DNA from: Trichomonas tenax
Taxonomy: Eukaryota > Parabasalia > Trichomonadida > Trichomonadidae
Assembly (NCBI GenBank): GCA_023091735.1
Contig: JALKBU010000002.1
Span: 1-64,000, forward strand
Direction of reading: 5' to 3'
DNA length: 64,000 bases
Shown here piece by piece: positions 53,288 through 63,604 of the stretch. Within the stretch, counting starts at the first letter, position 1. Each line of letters opens with the position of its first letter. Both the position numbers and the translations under genes were made by a program. The notes under the pieces were generated by a model. It made no database searches and was not told the DNA's origin. It saw nothing but the letters and a program-made list of their open reading frames with translations.

Positions 53288-55222
53288 ATGAATAATCCCA
53301 CAGAGAATCACACACGAAACATTTACACACTGATCGGCGACGAGAACTACACGGAGGCGATCAGGCTGCTCGAAATACAGCAGTCTAACTTCAAAGATTG
53401 CGTCGCTATTCACTCTTTGATCGCATATTGCGCTTGGCAGATGGAAGATTACCAGAAGGCGGCGGCTGAGTACGGAAAACTTGTCGAACTCAACCCGCAG
53501 AAGGATTCATACAAACTCCACCACGCGAACGCTTTATATAAAATCGAACAATACGATGAAGCTGCGAGAGTCTCCTTTGGTGTCCAGGATCCTGAACTTA
53601 AGCCTCAAGTTATCGTCCTTCAGGCTGCAATTCGTTACGCTCAGGAGGACATTCAGTCCGCAAAATCTGGACTTGCAACAGCTGATCAGACAGACGTCGA
53701 TGTTATGCTTGATAACGCCTGCATCCTTTACAAGGAGGACAGATTCGAGCAGGCTTTGGAAGTTTACATGGAGATTAAGCGCGTGCACGGATTTATGCCT
53801 GAAGTTGCTTATTGCATCGCTCTCTGCTACTACAGATTGAACAGAATCACAGAAGCAGTCCAAATGATTGCAGAAATCAAGTCTCAAGCTGGCCGCGCGC
53901 ACCCAGAATTGCTTCGCAATGTTGTCGGTGATGCTGTTGACTTTGATGCTCAGGGGTTGATTTCCAAGGCCCGTGATGCATTCTTCGTCGAAGGTGTCAA
54001 CCTTTCATCTGCGATTGAGTTTGATCAACATCACAAAACAGAGGCGAAGGAAGCCCTCAAGGAATTGCCGTGCCGCAATGAAGAAGAACTTGATCCTGTC
54101 ACATTACACAACACTGCTATTGTCAATATGGAAGATGATCCACAATCTGCCTTTACAAAGCTTTCTTTCCTCTTGAACCAGGAACCAACACCACCAGAAA
54201 CATTCAGAAACCTTCTTCTCGGCTACTGCAAGTTCGAGTATTACACCTATGCAGCAGATTTGCTCGCTGAAAATACAGAGCGTGCTCATCAGTCAATGGA
54301 CCCGCAGATGATCGATTTCTTGGATGCTCTCTTGCTCTGCGCCACATCAAAGGAAGAAGCTTACAGAAAGTTCGACGACTTATGCAAGCAAAGAGCAGAT
54401 TTGCTTCGCAGGCTCTACAAAGCTGTCGACGAAGCCCGTAAGACACACGACGATGTTCTTCAGACACAGCTTACTCTTGAGTTCGAGGCGGGCGTCAACG
54501 ACTTGGTTCCTGTTTTGATGTCTCAGGCGAAGATCTTCTGGGATATGGGAAGCTACGAACTCGTCGAAGTCCTTCTTCTCAAGTACATCGACTTCTGCGG
54601 CGAACATCGCACATGGAAGTTGAACCTTGCTCACACATTCTTCATGGAGCCAGGAAAGTACAAGAACGCTATCGATTACTACGAGCAGCTCGTTCTTTAT
54701 GAGCAGAACCTTTTGGATGTCGAAGCTATCATTGTCGCAAACCTTTGCGTTTCATATGTCGTCATTGATCAGAACCAGAAGGCTGATACATTAATCAACA
54801 AGCTTACTGAAGAAGAAGCCGCAAAGAAGAAGGAAGATGAAGACGCCAAATTGATCCATCTTTCTATCATCCATCTCGTTATTGGTACACTTTACTGCGC
54901 CAATAAGAACTTTGACTTCGGTATCGATTACGTTTTCAAGGCATTCAACCCAATGCACGAAAAGCTCACAGCAGACACATGGTTCTACGCCAAGAAGTGC
55001 CTCTTCGAACTTCTCAGATGCCTTTCTCTTAGACAGTGCGTCCTCGACGATGCCATGTTCAACAAGATCATCGAGTTCCTCGACAACGTTGACAAGAACG
55101 GAAAGAAGATTGAATCTATCAACGACTTGACAATCGACGCCAATGAGGCTCGCGAACACCAGACTGTATCCTTCGAAGCACGTGTCATCAAAGCAATGCT
55201 TCTCAGACTCTACGAGTTCTAA
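53288..55222 (+). CDS. IFT70: intraflagellar transport protein IFT70 (TTC30)
   Basis: A 644-residue TPR protein, close to the animal length (about 665). It starts RNIYTLIGDENYTEAIRLL and has regular TPR units across residues 10-230. LPCRNEEELDPVTLHNTAIVNM and LLGYCKFEYYTYAADLLAENTE are highly characteristic TTC30 blocks. The C-terminus (VSFEARVIKAMLLRLYEF) also matches. IFT70 wraps around IFT52/88 in the IFT-B complex that carries cargo along flagella. Codon use is GC-rich and biased. Confidence 0.95.
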   Translation: MNNPTENHTRNIYTLIGDENYTEAIRLLEIQQSNFKDCVAIHSLIAYCAWQMEDYQKAAAEYGKLVELNPQKDSYKLHHANALYKIEQYDEAARVSFGVQDPELKPQVIVLQAAIRYAQEDIQSAKSGLATADQTDVDVMLDNACILYKEDRFEQALEVYMEIKRVHGFMPEVAYCIALCYYRLNRITEAVQMIAEIKSQAGRAHPELLRNVVGDAVDFDAQGLISKARDAFFVEGVNLSSAIEFDQHHKTEAKEALKELPCRNEEELDPVTLHNTAIVNMEDDPQSAFTKLSFLLNQEPTPPETFRNLLLGYCKFEYYTYAADLLAENTERAHQSMDPQMIDFLDALLLCATSKEEAYRKFDDLCKQRADLLRRLYKAVDEARKTHDDVLQTQLTLEFEAGVNDLVPVLMSQAKIFWDMGSYELVEVLLLKYIDFCGEHRTWKLNLAHTFFMEPGKYKNAIDYYEQLVLYEQNLLDVEAIIVANLCVSYVVIDQNQKADTLINKLTEEEAAKKKEDEDAKLIHLSIIHLVIGTLYCANKNFDFGIDYVFKAFNPMHEKLTADTWFYAKKCLFELLRCLSLRQCVLDDAMFNKIIEFLDNVDKNGKKIESINDLTIDANEAREHQTVSFEARVIKAMLLRLYEF

Positions 55223-55494
55223 ATATCAGAGGTTTCTGTTTTTTATTTTTGATTTTATGTGGATTTTGTTATGTCTTATCAAAGAATACCATAATTTATT
55301 GAAATAATATATTGAAATTAGTCGTCACTCAGTTTTTTAATTTTCATTGAAAATATTTCAAAAAAATCAGTAAACAACAGTAAGAATTTTGAAGCAGCAT
55401 TGTAAAACTAAACAATAAGAATAGAGTTACATATGAAATTTATACTATTTATTATAAATATTTTTGGAATTTATGAATTAGTTTTAGAAACACA

Positions 55495-55956
55495 TTAATA
55501 TCTCTTGACCTTAAGTCTCTGTTGAAGTATATTCTTGTCTTTCGGCGGTAAGTTGTCTCTAATTTGAATTATTCTTTGTGCGATAGCTCTATAAACGTCT
55601 TTGCGCGTAGGGTAATTAGGATATATCGGAACGCGTTCTCCTGTTGCTTCATCCTTCTTATAAAATGTAATAGCTGCACGACCAAATTTCCAGAAGTTCC
55701 TTGGATGCCTCTTTTGGAGTGTGTAAATACCCTCAAAGCCGAGCTCGAAGATAGCTCTCGATATTTCCTCGATGAATGGATTCTGAACGCATTGCTCTTT
55801 CGGAAGTTTTCTGCCTTGGAACTGAGTCATCTCGTTATCGATGTAGCATGGGTATATAAATATTCTGTTGTGGTTCATAGTGCCGTCGACCCTCTCCTGT
55901 GGTGGTGGAGGTGGCATGTTCTGTGGCTGCTGGACGACAATACGGCGTGGAGGCAT
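55495..55956 (-). CDS. SRP19: signal recognition particle 19 kDa protein
   Basis: 153 residues. After a Pro-rich start (to about 22), RIFIYPCYIDNEMTQFQGRK is the SRP19 RNA-binding core, where YP-YID and G-R-K are invariant. NPFIEEISRAIFELGF and RHPRNFWKFGRA follow in family order, and the C-terminus is basic (QQRLKVKRY). SRP19 binds SRP RNA helices 6 and 8 and helps assemble SRP54, in the nucleolus and cytosol. Confidence 0.92.
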   Translation of the reverse strand: MPPRRIVVQQPQNMPPPPPQERVDGTMNHNRIFIYPCYIDNEMTQFQGRKLPKEQCVQNPFIEEISRAIFELGFEGIYTLQKRHPRNFWKFGRAAITFYKKDEATGERVPIYPNYPTRKDVYRAIAQRIIQIRDNLPPKDKNILQQRLKVKRY

Positions 55957-56586
55957 TTAAGTTAGTAAAAGTGACATTCTGACAAAAAACTGTCAATTCA
56001 TTTCATATCTCGATTGGATGCGATATGTGCGGATCTCTCTGTTTATTTCATGTATATTTTTCGTTTATATATGGAACTATTTAACTGATTCACCCCAAAA
56101 TAGAGTATTTAATAAATTTGGAAATATATTTCTTAATTCATGATCAATCTATTATCATAATAAACTGAACTCGACCTGAATATTCATATTCCAAAAGTTT
56201 GATATTATCATGAAAATTTTATTTGTCATTAATTGACTATGTTATACATAGGATACGTTTTAAATTTTCCTTCTTCTTTATCATATGATTCCTACAATCT
56301 TAACAAACTAATATTATAATGATATTATCATTTGCCTTTAGCTTTAGCTCGTTGAGTAATAGTTTTTATTCGTATAACTTACTCGGATATATAGTTTTAT
56401 AATTTCATGATATTATAATATAATATTATATAGATTTGTGACATTTACACAATAATATTTACAAACTAAATATTCCATTTTGCTCATTGTTATTATGTGA
56501 GAGATGTTATAATAATAATTTTGTGATATAATAACAAAATTATAAAAATATATGCGAAATTATAATTAAAACAAGGATTTTAGCAT
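55957..56586. other. intergenic, nothing recognised
   Basis: AT-rich; AAAAGTGACATTCTGACAAAA sits directly upstream of the SRP19 start (55967). No gene seen. Confidence 0.45.
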
Positions 56587-57615
56587 TTATGGGAGCTTAA
56601 GAGATCTTACAGAGTCGAAATATGGATGTTGGAGAGCTTCTGCAGCAGAGATTCTCTCCATATGATCGTAACGTAAGCATCGATCAATCAGATCAATGGC
56701 CTCATTGTTAACGAGGCCTCTAGCGGCCTTTGAAGCAATTGTGTGAAGATCTTTGCGATTTGGAGTCTTTGGAAGAGCTCTAACGAGAGCATCAGGAAGT
56801 TGGATTCCATACTTCTTGATGTAGGCGTCGAAGTCATTACGGCCAAGCAAATTGACAATTTTTGCGGCCATATCGAAATCATCAGCACCTCTGAAGAATG
56901 GAGTCTTTCCAAAGATGATACCAAGCATTGTAACACCGAATCCCCACATATCGAGTGAATAATCGTAACATTGGTAATCAACTAGAAGTTCGATCGGTTT
57001 GAAGTGTTTTGAAGCAACGTGGATATTGTAGTGGGTTCCTGGATGATAGAACTCGGCTAAGCCCCAGTCAATGAGGCGGAGTTTCTTTGTAGTTGGATCA
57101 TATAAAACATTTTGTGGTTTGATATCGCGATGCATGATTCCACGTGCGTGAGCGTATTCGAGGGCTCTGAGAAGTTGATATAAGTAAATTCTGGCTTCAT
57201 TGTTTGTGAAGTTCGGGTATAATAAGTTAAATTCAACAGCTTCGACGAATTCTTGTACGAAAATATAACGCTTAGAATCCTCTGTCTGAACTATATCGAG
57301 AATTTTAACGATATTTGTTCCATCTTTCAAGTTATACAAAATTTTTGCTTCACGATTGTATTTTTGAGGGCGAACAGGCTTCATAACTTTGAGGGCGACT
57401 TTCTGGTCACCTTTGTAACCGAGGAAGACGTCACTGTACTTTCCTGTACCAATCCATTCGCCAATCTCATAGCCATCCGGTGGAACTGTTGGAAGCTCCC
57501 AGTTCTCGCTCTCGTACCACGCGGGGCCTCTGTCCTCGTTGACATTGGCGTAGACACGTGACACTGTTTCGACTTTGTATGATGGATTCTCCTTCTGTAT
57601 TGTACGTCCCCTCAT
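56587..57615 (-). CDS. CK2A: protein kinase CK2 catalytic subunit
   Basis: A 342-residue kinase of nearly standard length. SRVYANVNEDRG and the E-x-W segment are the CK2 alpha N-terminus. Lys76 (VALKVMK) and Glu89 form the salt bridge, the catalytic loop is HRDIKPQN (Asp164), and the metal motif is DWG (Asp183), the CK2-specific change from DFG. The activation segment reads VASKHFKPIELLVDYQ where CK2 normally has RYFKGPELLVDYQ, so the GPE motif is altered. Constitutively active acidophilic Ser/Thr kinase of nucleus and cytosol. Confidence 0.94.
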   Translation of the reverse strand: MRGRTIQKENPSYKVETVSRVYANVNEDRGPAWYESENWELPTVPPDGYEIGEWIGTGKYSDVFLGYKGDQKVALKVMKPVRPQKYNREAKILYNLKDGTNIVKILDIVQTEDSKRYIFVQEFVEAVEFNLLYPNFTNNEARIYLYQLLRALEYAHARGIMHRDIKPQNVLYDPTTKKLRLIDWGLAEFYHPGTHYNIHVASKHFKPIELLVDYQCYDYSLDMWGFGVTMLGIIFGKTPFFRGADDFDMAAKIVNLLGRNDFDAYIKKYGIQLPDALVRALPKTPNRKDLHTIASKAARGLVNNEAIDLIDRCLRYDHMERISAAEALQHPYFDSVRSLKLP

Positions 57616-58540
57616 TTTAGAAAAATAAATAACGCTCTTTGTTTTTTGGATTTCTTTTTTATTGTATATTTAATATTTATATCGTATTTTAGATCATTTT
57701 GCTTTAAAATTTTGGTTCAAATCTAAATATTTACATTTCTTATAAATTAGAAGCGTATCAACTCTGGGGGTCAGAAACAGTTCAAACATGTATGGGCAAA
57801 TATAACTCTTATGTGATGCCATACATAGTTGTAGTGTTAAACATATATATATCGTTTCATATTTTTCATTAACAATTTGATATCAGCTTATTATTGAGTA
57901 AATAGCAATATTTATTATAATTATATCACATGCAAACAACATAGTAACATATTACAAATAATACAAGCTCCTAATTGAATAATTATTCAGTATCTTAATT
58001 TATAAATACACGAAATCATTGCAGAGACGACAATATACATAGATGCATGCACATATGACATGTTTTTAATGTGATACACCAACTTATCTCATAGCCTCAC
58101 AATGAATATTCTGAAATTATTGATTAATAGAAATAAAGTATTCAAAAATAAAAATGGTGGAAAATAATTAGCATCATATATACTATTTTATTAATGTAAA
58201 CAGTGTTAAATAAATTGTGATAAAACGTGACTTTTAACCTTATACCCTTTTAAAATATGGTTTATTATAACATTTACATAATGGTAATGCTAATTTTGCC
58301 AATTTTGGTCGCTAAAAACCAAATTTGAGAGTTAAAACACTTCTTATAAATTTGATTTTGATATTTTTGATTAAAAATCTCGTTAATTAATTGTCAAGAA
58401 CCGAAAGTTGGCATGAAAAGTGATATTATCTGACATGTAAAGTTGTCGGAATATCTAGTTTTATATGTCAAAATATTAATATTTTTGACATGTAAAGCTC
58501 TATAATCATTCAAATTATGTATTAGTTTTTCTTCAAAATC
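57616..58540. promoter_or_regulatory. intergenic with paired CATGTAAA motifs
   Basis: Mostly plain AT-rich DNA. CTGACATGTAAAG (about 58432) and TTTGACATGTAAAGC (about 58486) occur as a direct pair. No gene seen. Confidence 0.4.
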
Positions 58541-58545
58541 GCGTC

Positions 58546-58855
58546 TGACGGGAAGAACTGTGGACTATATTGACACAGGTACCACGCATGTTAGTAGCTA
58601 AACTCACAGATCTTCTTTTCACACGCCATCATTAAGAAATCAAAGATTTCCACTTCAGAATGCCTCTGAAGAGCAAAATTAAATGCTTGATTGGGACAGA
58701 TAGCCAAGGTGCTAGCAATCCAGTCCACAGTTCTTCCTTTCAGAAGCATTCTATAGAGTAAACCGCTGATTATTTCGAAAATAGAGTCTGAAAGGAAGAA
58801 CTGTGGACTGGATTGCTAGCATTTTGGCTACCAGTGCCAATCAAGCACTTAATTT
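58546..58855. repeat. inverted fragments of one coding sequence
   Basis: 58677-58745 and 58787-58855 are reverse complements over about 65 bases with a few mismatches and could form a long hairpin. The arms are coding-like. The minus strand has a 52-codon frame (58591-58749) starting MLLKGRTVDWIASTLAICPN and ending with a TAA. The plus strand of the other arm reads LKGRTVDWIASILA. A third, more diverged plus-strand piece at 58546-58602 reads LTGRTVDYID. All three are fragments of an unknown protein family, left as inverted and direct copies. Confidence 0.65.
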
Positions 58856-58860
58856 TTCTT

Positions 58861-59311
58861 TTCAAAGTAAATTTAAACAAATATAGGATATCATTCTTCC
58901 AATAATCATTTATAATCACATGCCACGTAAATATTTATTTGTCAAATATACATGTTTACATGTCTGATACCATCACTTTTGTATCACTTTTTAGCAACAA
59001 CTTTCGGTCCACAACAAATCTGATGTTTTCATATGATTGGATTTGAATAGAATGTTTTGTGCTGATGATATAAATTTAAGGCCCATTAAGCAAATGTACA
59101 CTCATATTACTGTTTTGCAATTCTCAAAGAGCTGTAATTAGAATATAGATTGATCAATTTCAATGTATGCTCTAACGGATCTCTATTGCATTATAATTTA
59201 AAAGAATGGATGCTTCTCGTCATGTATTTAATGGATTTTTTGCATCATCCTGATGATGGTATTTTTAGAACAATTCACCCTTGAACATCATGAGGTTAAT
59301 TTTTTGAAAGG
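58861..59311. other. intergenic, CATG motifs
   Basis: GTTTACATGTCTGATACC (58953) and two ATCACTTTT motifs near 58974. No gene seen. Confidence 0.4.
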
Positions 59312-60450
59312 GTGTCATATCGTTTTGGATGCACCCTTAAATCAATTTTCCTGCTCATGCTCAATTGTTTTGGATATTTTTTGTTATGTTTTGGGTCCTC
59401 CATTGGATACAGCATCCAGCCCATAAACCCTCCTTGGGAATATTACTTCTTTTCGAAAGATGAATATATTGATTGGAATAATAATTCGCTCATTTCTAAT
59501 AAACAAGGATACTATTTAGTCTCAGATGTAACATTTGCTAGCAATACAGTATGTTGTATTGCATTTAATGATAATAATAGCAAACTTTTAGTTAGTTCTA
59601 CATGAACCTTGGTGCATGCGTTCAGTATCATGTATGCAGTGTTTCACCACAAGCATCTGGAAATGATCCACATTCTTCGGTTTCATTAGATTCTAAAGAT
59701 ATTTCATCGAAGAATTATATTATTGAGTCAACAGTTATCTCTGCAGCAGCTCCAAATAACGCAGATGCACTTCTTTCTGCATATGGAGATAATTTAATGA
59801 AGCAACTAAACATTTCGGGCGCACGAACTCTATATTCACCAATAATGGTTGCATCTGGTTGTAATATCCAGTTTTGTACTTTCCATGATAATCGAGCAAG
59901 AAGTCGACGAGGAATATATTTTCTTTCAGGCATATCACAAGTTTCATATTGTAACTTAATTTCGAACAGTGAAAGTGGAAGTGGATTAGTTACAATTAAT
60001 AATGCAGGTGTTGTTGTCATCAGTCGATCTATTTTCAAAAGCAATACTCGCACAATACTTCGATGCAATGTTATCAATAATGATGGTCTACCCTTAATTT
60101 ATTTGAATGTTATATTTATGAAAATAGTATAAACCCTGAAACTTCAATGAAAACTGGATCTGTTACTATTTGCAATCCATTTAACTCTTTTGATAACAAA
60201 ATACGGCACTTAAAAACAAATCTTTGTTATGCTGAATATAGAATCATAACACCATAGATCAGAAACAGCATGTTCAAAATGTGCAACCCAAGATAGAACG
60301 CCAAAACCGTGCAATTGCACAACATGTTCACCCTCTTCTGACTTTAAATCTCAAGCCAATCCAGAGCCGTCAAACACATGCCGAATTCGTGATAAAACTC
60401 AGTGTTTGATATCATATAATAAGTTAAAAATGCTAACACTTAAAAATTAA
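59312..60450 (+). pseudogene. Pmp-like beta-helix surface protein, second copy
   Basis: Starts with a signal-like hydrophobic stretch (SIFLLMLNCFGYFLLCFGSS) and reads YYLVSDVTFASNTVCCIAF before the frame is lost at 59603. The next frame carries beta-helix repeats (CVQYHVCSVSPQASGND, CNIQFCTFHDNRAR, SYCNLISNSESGSG) to 60132. A third frame ends in a Cys-rich tail (ACSKCATQD, CNCTTCSPSS, NTCRIRDKTQC) and a TAA at 60448. So both ends are present but the middle is shortened and at least two frame breaks exist. Same broad family as 32041-32975. Confidence 0.65.
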
Positions 60451-60480
60451 ATAATTTACAATAAAAAATCTAAAAACATT

Positions 60481-61419
60481 TTATTCTTTTTTTACAAGTC
60501 CTAAAAAGAAATTGAAGAAAAGCTCCCATAAATTTGGAATCATCTTATATCCTGGGAAGAAATTTAGGTCAACGATCCAATAGGAGCCATTCTCATCAAT
60601 AAGGATGTCGAATCCAATCAACTCCATCTTCATGCTTGTCCTGATTGCCTTCGAAAGTTTCTTGAAATCTTCAATCGGCATTTCGATCTTATCGAGTCCT
60701 TGTTTATGTGTCCAGACTCCATTAGGATCGTTTGGTCTCTCTGAATGAAAATCGATAGATATATTTTCATTGCTCTCAACATTTCTTGTAGAAGGACGTG
60801 CTGTAACTTCTAAATGATCTCCAATCGTATAAATCTTATAAACCACGCCGCCGTGGTTGATGTATTCTTGAAGAAGTGTCGGTGTCGCAACGCCAACAAG
60901 AGATTCAGGAGATGTCGCAAGTCGAAGCATATGTGCAGTTTCCTTTGTAGTTCCAGCAATTTCAGAGCCAATTTTCGGTTTAGAGAGGATTGGGAAGCGA
61001 AGTTTTGATGTAACTTTTCTAATGGACTCGATATCAGAATTCAATAAAATATCAGCGTGTGGAACTCTTATATCTATTCCTTCTGGCCACTTAATCGACT
61101 CAATGGCATTGTTCAGTAACTCTCTATCCAATGTTATGCCAACACTCTCTAAATTATCGAGAACAATAACTTCTGGGTGATTTTTGACGTATTTAACTAA
61201 ATTCACGATAAGTGGATTCCTGTCTGGAATAGGAGAATGCATCATATAAGTAACTTTGTGTAAAATTATGTCGAATGGGCCTTGTTCTTCGAGATCGCGA
61301 TCAAGATCGATATAAATAACATCCATGCCGCGCTCTCCTGCGTAAGATATGAACTCGTTCCATTTTATCGACTCCCACTTCTTCTGTGGACCTGCGTAGC
61401 CGAGAAGAATTTTTCCCAT
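60481..61419 (-). CDS. ITPK1: inositol-tetrakisphosphate 1-kinase
   Basis: A 312-residue ATP-grasp kinase. ILLGYAGPQKKWESIKW opens the inositol-binding part. DIILHKVTYMM, RELLNNAIESI and FPILSKPKIGSE form the family blocks. LLQEYINHGGVVYKIYTIGD is the ATP-grasp core, and GFDILID with WIVDLNFFPGYK gives the Mg-binding acidic and Asn residues. ITPK1 phosphorylates inositol phosphates (such as Ins(3,4,5,6)P4) in the cytosol and feeds InsP6 synthesis. The stop reads TAAAA. Confidence 0.92.
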   Translation of the reverse strand: MGKILLGYAGPQKKWESIKWNEFISYAGERGMDVIYIDLDRDLEEQGPFDIILHKVTYMMHSPIPDRNPLIVNLVKYVKNHPEVIVLDNLESVGITLDRELLNNAIESIKWPEGIDIRVPHADILLNSDIESIRKVTSKLRFPILSKPKIGSEIAGTTKETAHMLRLATSPESLVGVATPTLLQEYINHGGVVYKIYTIGDHLEVTARPSTRNVESNENISIDFHSERPNDPNGVWTHKQGLDKIEMPIEDFKKLSKAIRTSMKMELIGFDILIDENGSYWIVDLNFFPGYKMIPNLWELFFNFFLGLVKKE

Positions 61420-62058
61420 CAGAAAATAAAAAGTGTATAACCTTAATACTTCATTCTCTACATCTCTTCTATTGTGATCATTTTTGGTTCACAACAATAT
61501 CATAAACATACTAAATAGTTTAACGCATAGTGAATTATCTTGATTAAATGTCTCAATTATTCATTCGTTCATCAGATATTAAACAAATTTGATAACCTGA
61601 ATATTATCAATGAAATCTTAAATATTCATTTAGAAATCATATTTTTTGATTATAGCTTCATTATTAGAAGTTGAATATTAATTTTGGTCCTAATCTAAAG
61701 CAAATTAAAAAATAAAGCAATATTTTTAAAAATAATATACTTGTCAAAATTTAAATTTACGTGTCATAAATATTGAACAAAAGAATTTCAAGTTATCACT
61801 AAAGATTGGAACAAAATTGAGTAAAAAATGTGTTAAGCACCGGCATAGCCCTTTATGTATCATTGAATTCTACTATTTTACATCTTGATTAAAATAAACT
61901 GTAAATATGAGAAATTTATTAAGATTTTTATGATAAATAAGCAGTATATTTAATAGCTTATTTAATAATCATAGAAATAATGAATACAACATTTTTGGAT
62001 AAGATTACATGACAAAAAAGTAAATTTATGTGACAAAAGAGTAACAACGATAAAATAA
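61420..62058. promoter_or_regulatory. upstream region of presenilin
   Basis: The last 60 bases before the ATG contain GATTACATGACAAAAAAG and TTATGTGACAAAAG; TTTACGTGTCATAAA lies at about 61756. These are versions of the recurrent motifs at short distance from a start codon. Confidence 0.45.
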
Positions 62059-63210
62059 ATGGCGAAAACAGTAGGTATCCATACTTTTCTTGAGTTTTAT
62101 GCTAGAAAAGTCGGGAAAATTGCTGTTCCAGTCGTGATAACTTTGCTACTGGATGCTGTATTCATCCGTTTCATCGAGCAAACTCACGGATCAGCAGAAT
62201 TAAATCGAAATTTTGTGCAAACAATGTCGCGAAATGACAGCGGAATCAGCGTAACAGCTTCAATATGGTCCGCTGTTGGTATTATTTTCATGATTATCAT
62301 TGTCACTGCAATTCTTTTAACATTATATTACTTTGGATGCATGAAAATCATTTTTGGATGGTTGATTCTTGCTGTTTCACTCCTTCTTTCAATGTATTTC
62401 CTCATCGGTTTGGGCTCTTATCCATCAATTCTCAATATTCCAGTTGATTATATCGCACTTTCGATTTTCCTTTTCAATCTTGTCGTTGTTGGTAATATGT
62501 CAGTATTCTGGCGCGCGCCTCAAAAAGTTACACAAGTTTTTCTTGTTTTAATTTCGATTTTAACTTCATTAGTCTTCAGATACCTTCCTGACTGGACAGT
62601 TTGGATTTTACTTATTCTCCTCATTATATACGACGCATGCGTTGTGCTTTGCCCGAATGGTTTGTTAAATTTGCTTCTTAAAAAATCAGAAGAAAGAGGA
62701 GATGCAATTCCAGCCCTTCTGTACTCTGCCGCTGCATGGGAAGAGGCAAATCCAGAAAAGGGCAACGAAACTGAAGAAAATGGACAGCAAGAAAACGAAC
62801 AAGACGATCACAATCAAGCAGACAACAATGAAGAAGAAGAGAATGAGGAAGAAGAACAGCACCAAGAGCAGGAACAGGGCCAAGAAAATAATCAAAGTGG
62901 AGACAAGAAGAAGAAAAAGAAGAAAATGTCAAAACGCGATAACGAAGGAATTAAGCTCGGTCTTGGTGACTTTGTCTTCTACGGTATCTTAGTTACACGT
63001 GCTGCAAGAATTGGTTGGGATATCACAATTCTTTGTGTTTTCGCAGTTATTCTTGGTCTTTCTTTGACACTTGTTTGCCTCGCTGTCTTCGAGAGACCAC
63101 TTCCTGCTCTTCCATTCTCTCTTGCTCTTGGTATTGTCTTCTTTATCATCGGTGCTATGACATTTAGACAATTCGGTGAGCATATGAGATGGGGTCGTGT
63201 AGCTTTCTAA
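62059..63210 (+). CDS. presenilin-type intramembrane aspartyl protease
   Basis: A 383-residue membrane protein with about nine hydrophobic helices. The catalytic pair is present: Asp192 in IIYDACVVLCPNG (the YD motif of helix 6) and Asp304 in LGLGDFVFYG (the GLGD motif of helix 7). PALP at about 349 in helix 9 completes the signature. The loop between helices 6 and 7 (about 225-290) is unusually acidic, with runs of Glu and Gln followed by poly-Lys. Presenilin is the catalytic part of gamma-secretase, which cuts single-pass proteins within ER/Golgi membranes. Trichomonads lack Notch, so the substrate is unknown. Confidence 0.93.
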   Translation: MAKTVGIHTFLEFYARKVGKIAVPVVITLLLDAVFIRFIEQTHGSAELNRNFVQTMSRNDSGISVTASIWSAVGIIFMIIIVTAILLTLYYFGCMKIIFGWLILAVSLLLSMYFLIGLGSYPSILNIPVDYIALSIFLFNLVVVGNMSVFWRAPQKVTQVFLVLISILTSLVFRYLPDWTVWILLILLIIYDACVVLCPNGLLNLLLKKSEERGDAIPALLYSAAAWEEANPEKGNETEENGQQENEQDDHNQADNNEEEENEEEEQHQEQEQGQENNQSGDKKKKKKKMSKRDNEGIKLGLGDFVFYGILVTRAARIGWDITILCVFAVILGLSLTLVCLAVFERPLPALPFSLALGIVFFIIGAMTFRQFGEHMRWGRVAF

Positions 63211-63604
63211 CTTAGAATACGTATTTTGTATAAAATAATTAAGCTTTCTTCAAAATAATTTTCAAAATGTATTTAATTTCACTTATCATCTAAAATCCAT
63301 TCAAATTTAAATTATGATGAAAGATATGATATCATTAGATGAAATTATTTGATATTATAAGTTAAATAATAAATTCAAAATATTGAATTGAGTTATTTTC
63401 TATGTAAGGTTTGGTTATGCTATGGTATTCATAAATGTTGATCATATATATTGAGATTCAATTTGAAATTTGATATTTTGAAAAAATTAATTTGGTATGG
63501 TAACATATAATTTTTCTTGATTGAAACTGATTTATTTGCTATGCTTAATATAAATATAAGGAGGATTTTGATTTTAAGAACCATTTTTTTACGTTAAACA
63601 AAAA
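63211..63604. other. intergenic, nothing recognised
   Basis: AT-rich spacer ahead of the last gene. Confidence 0.4.
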
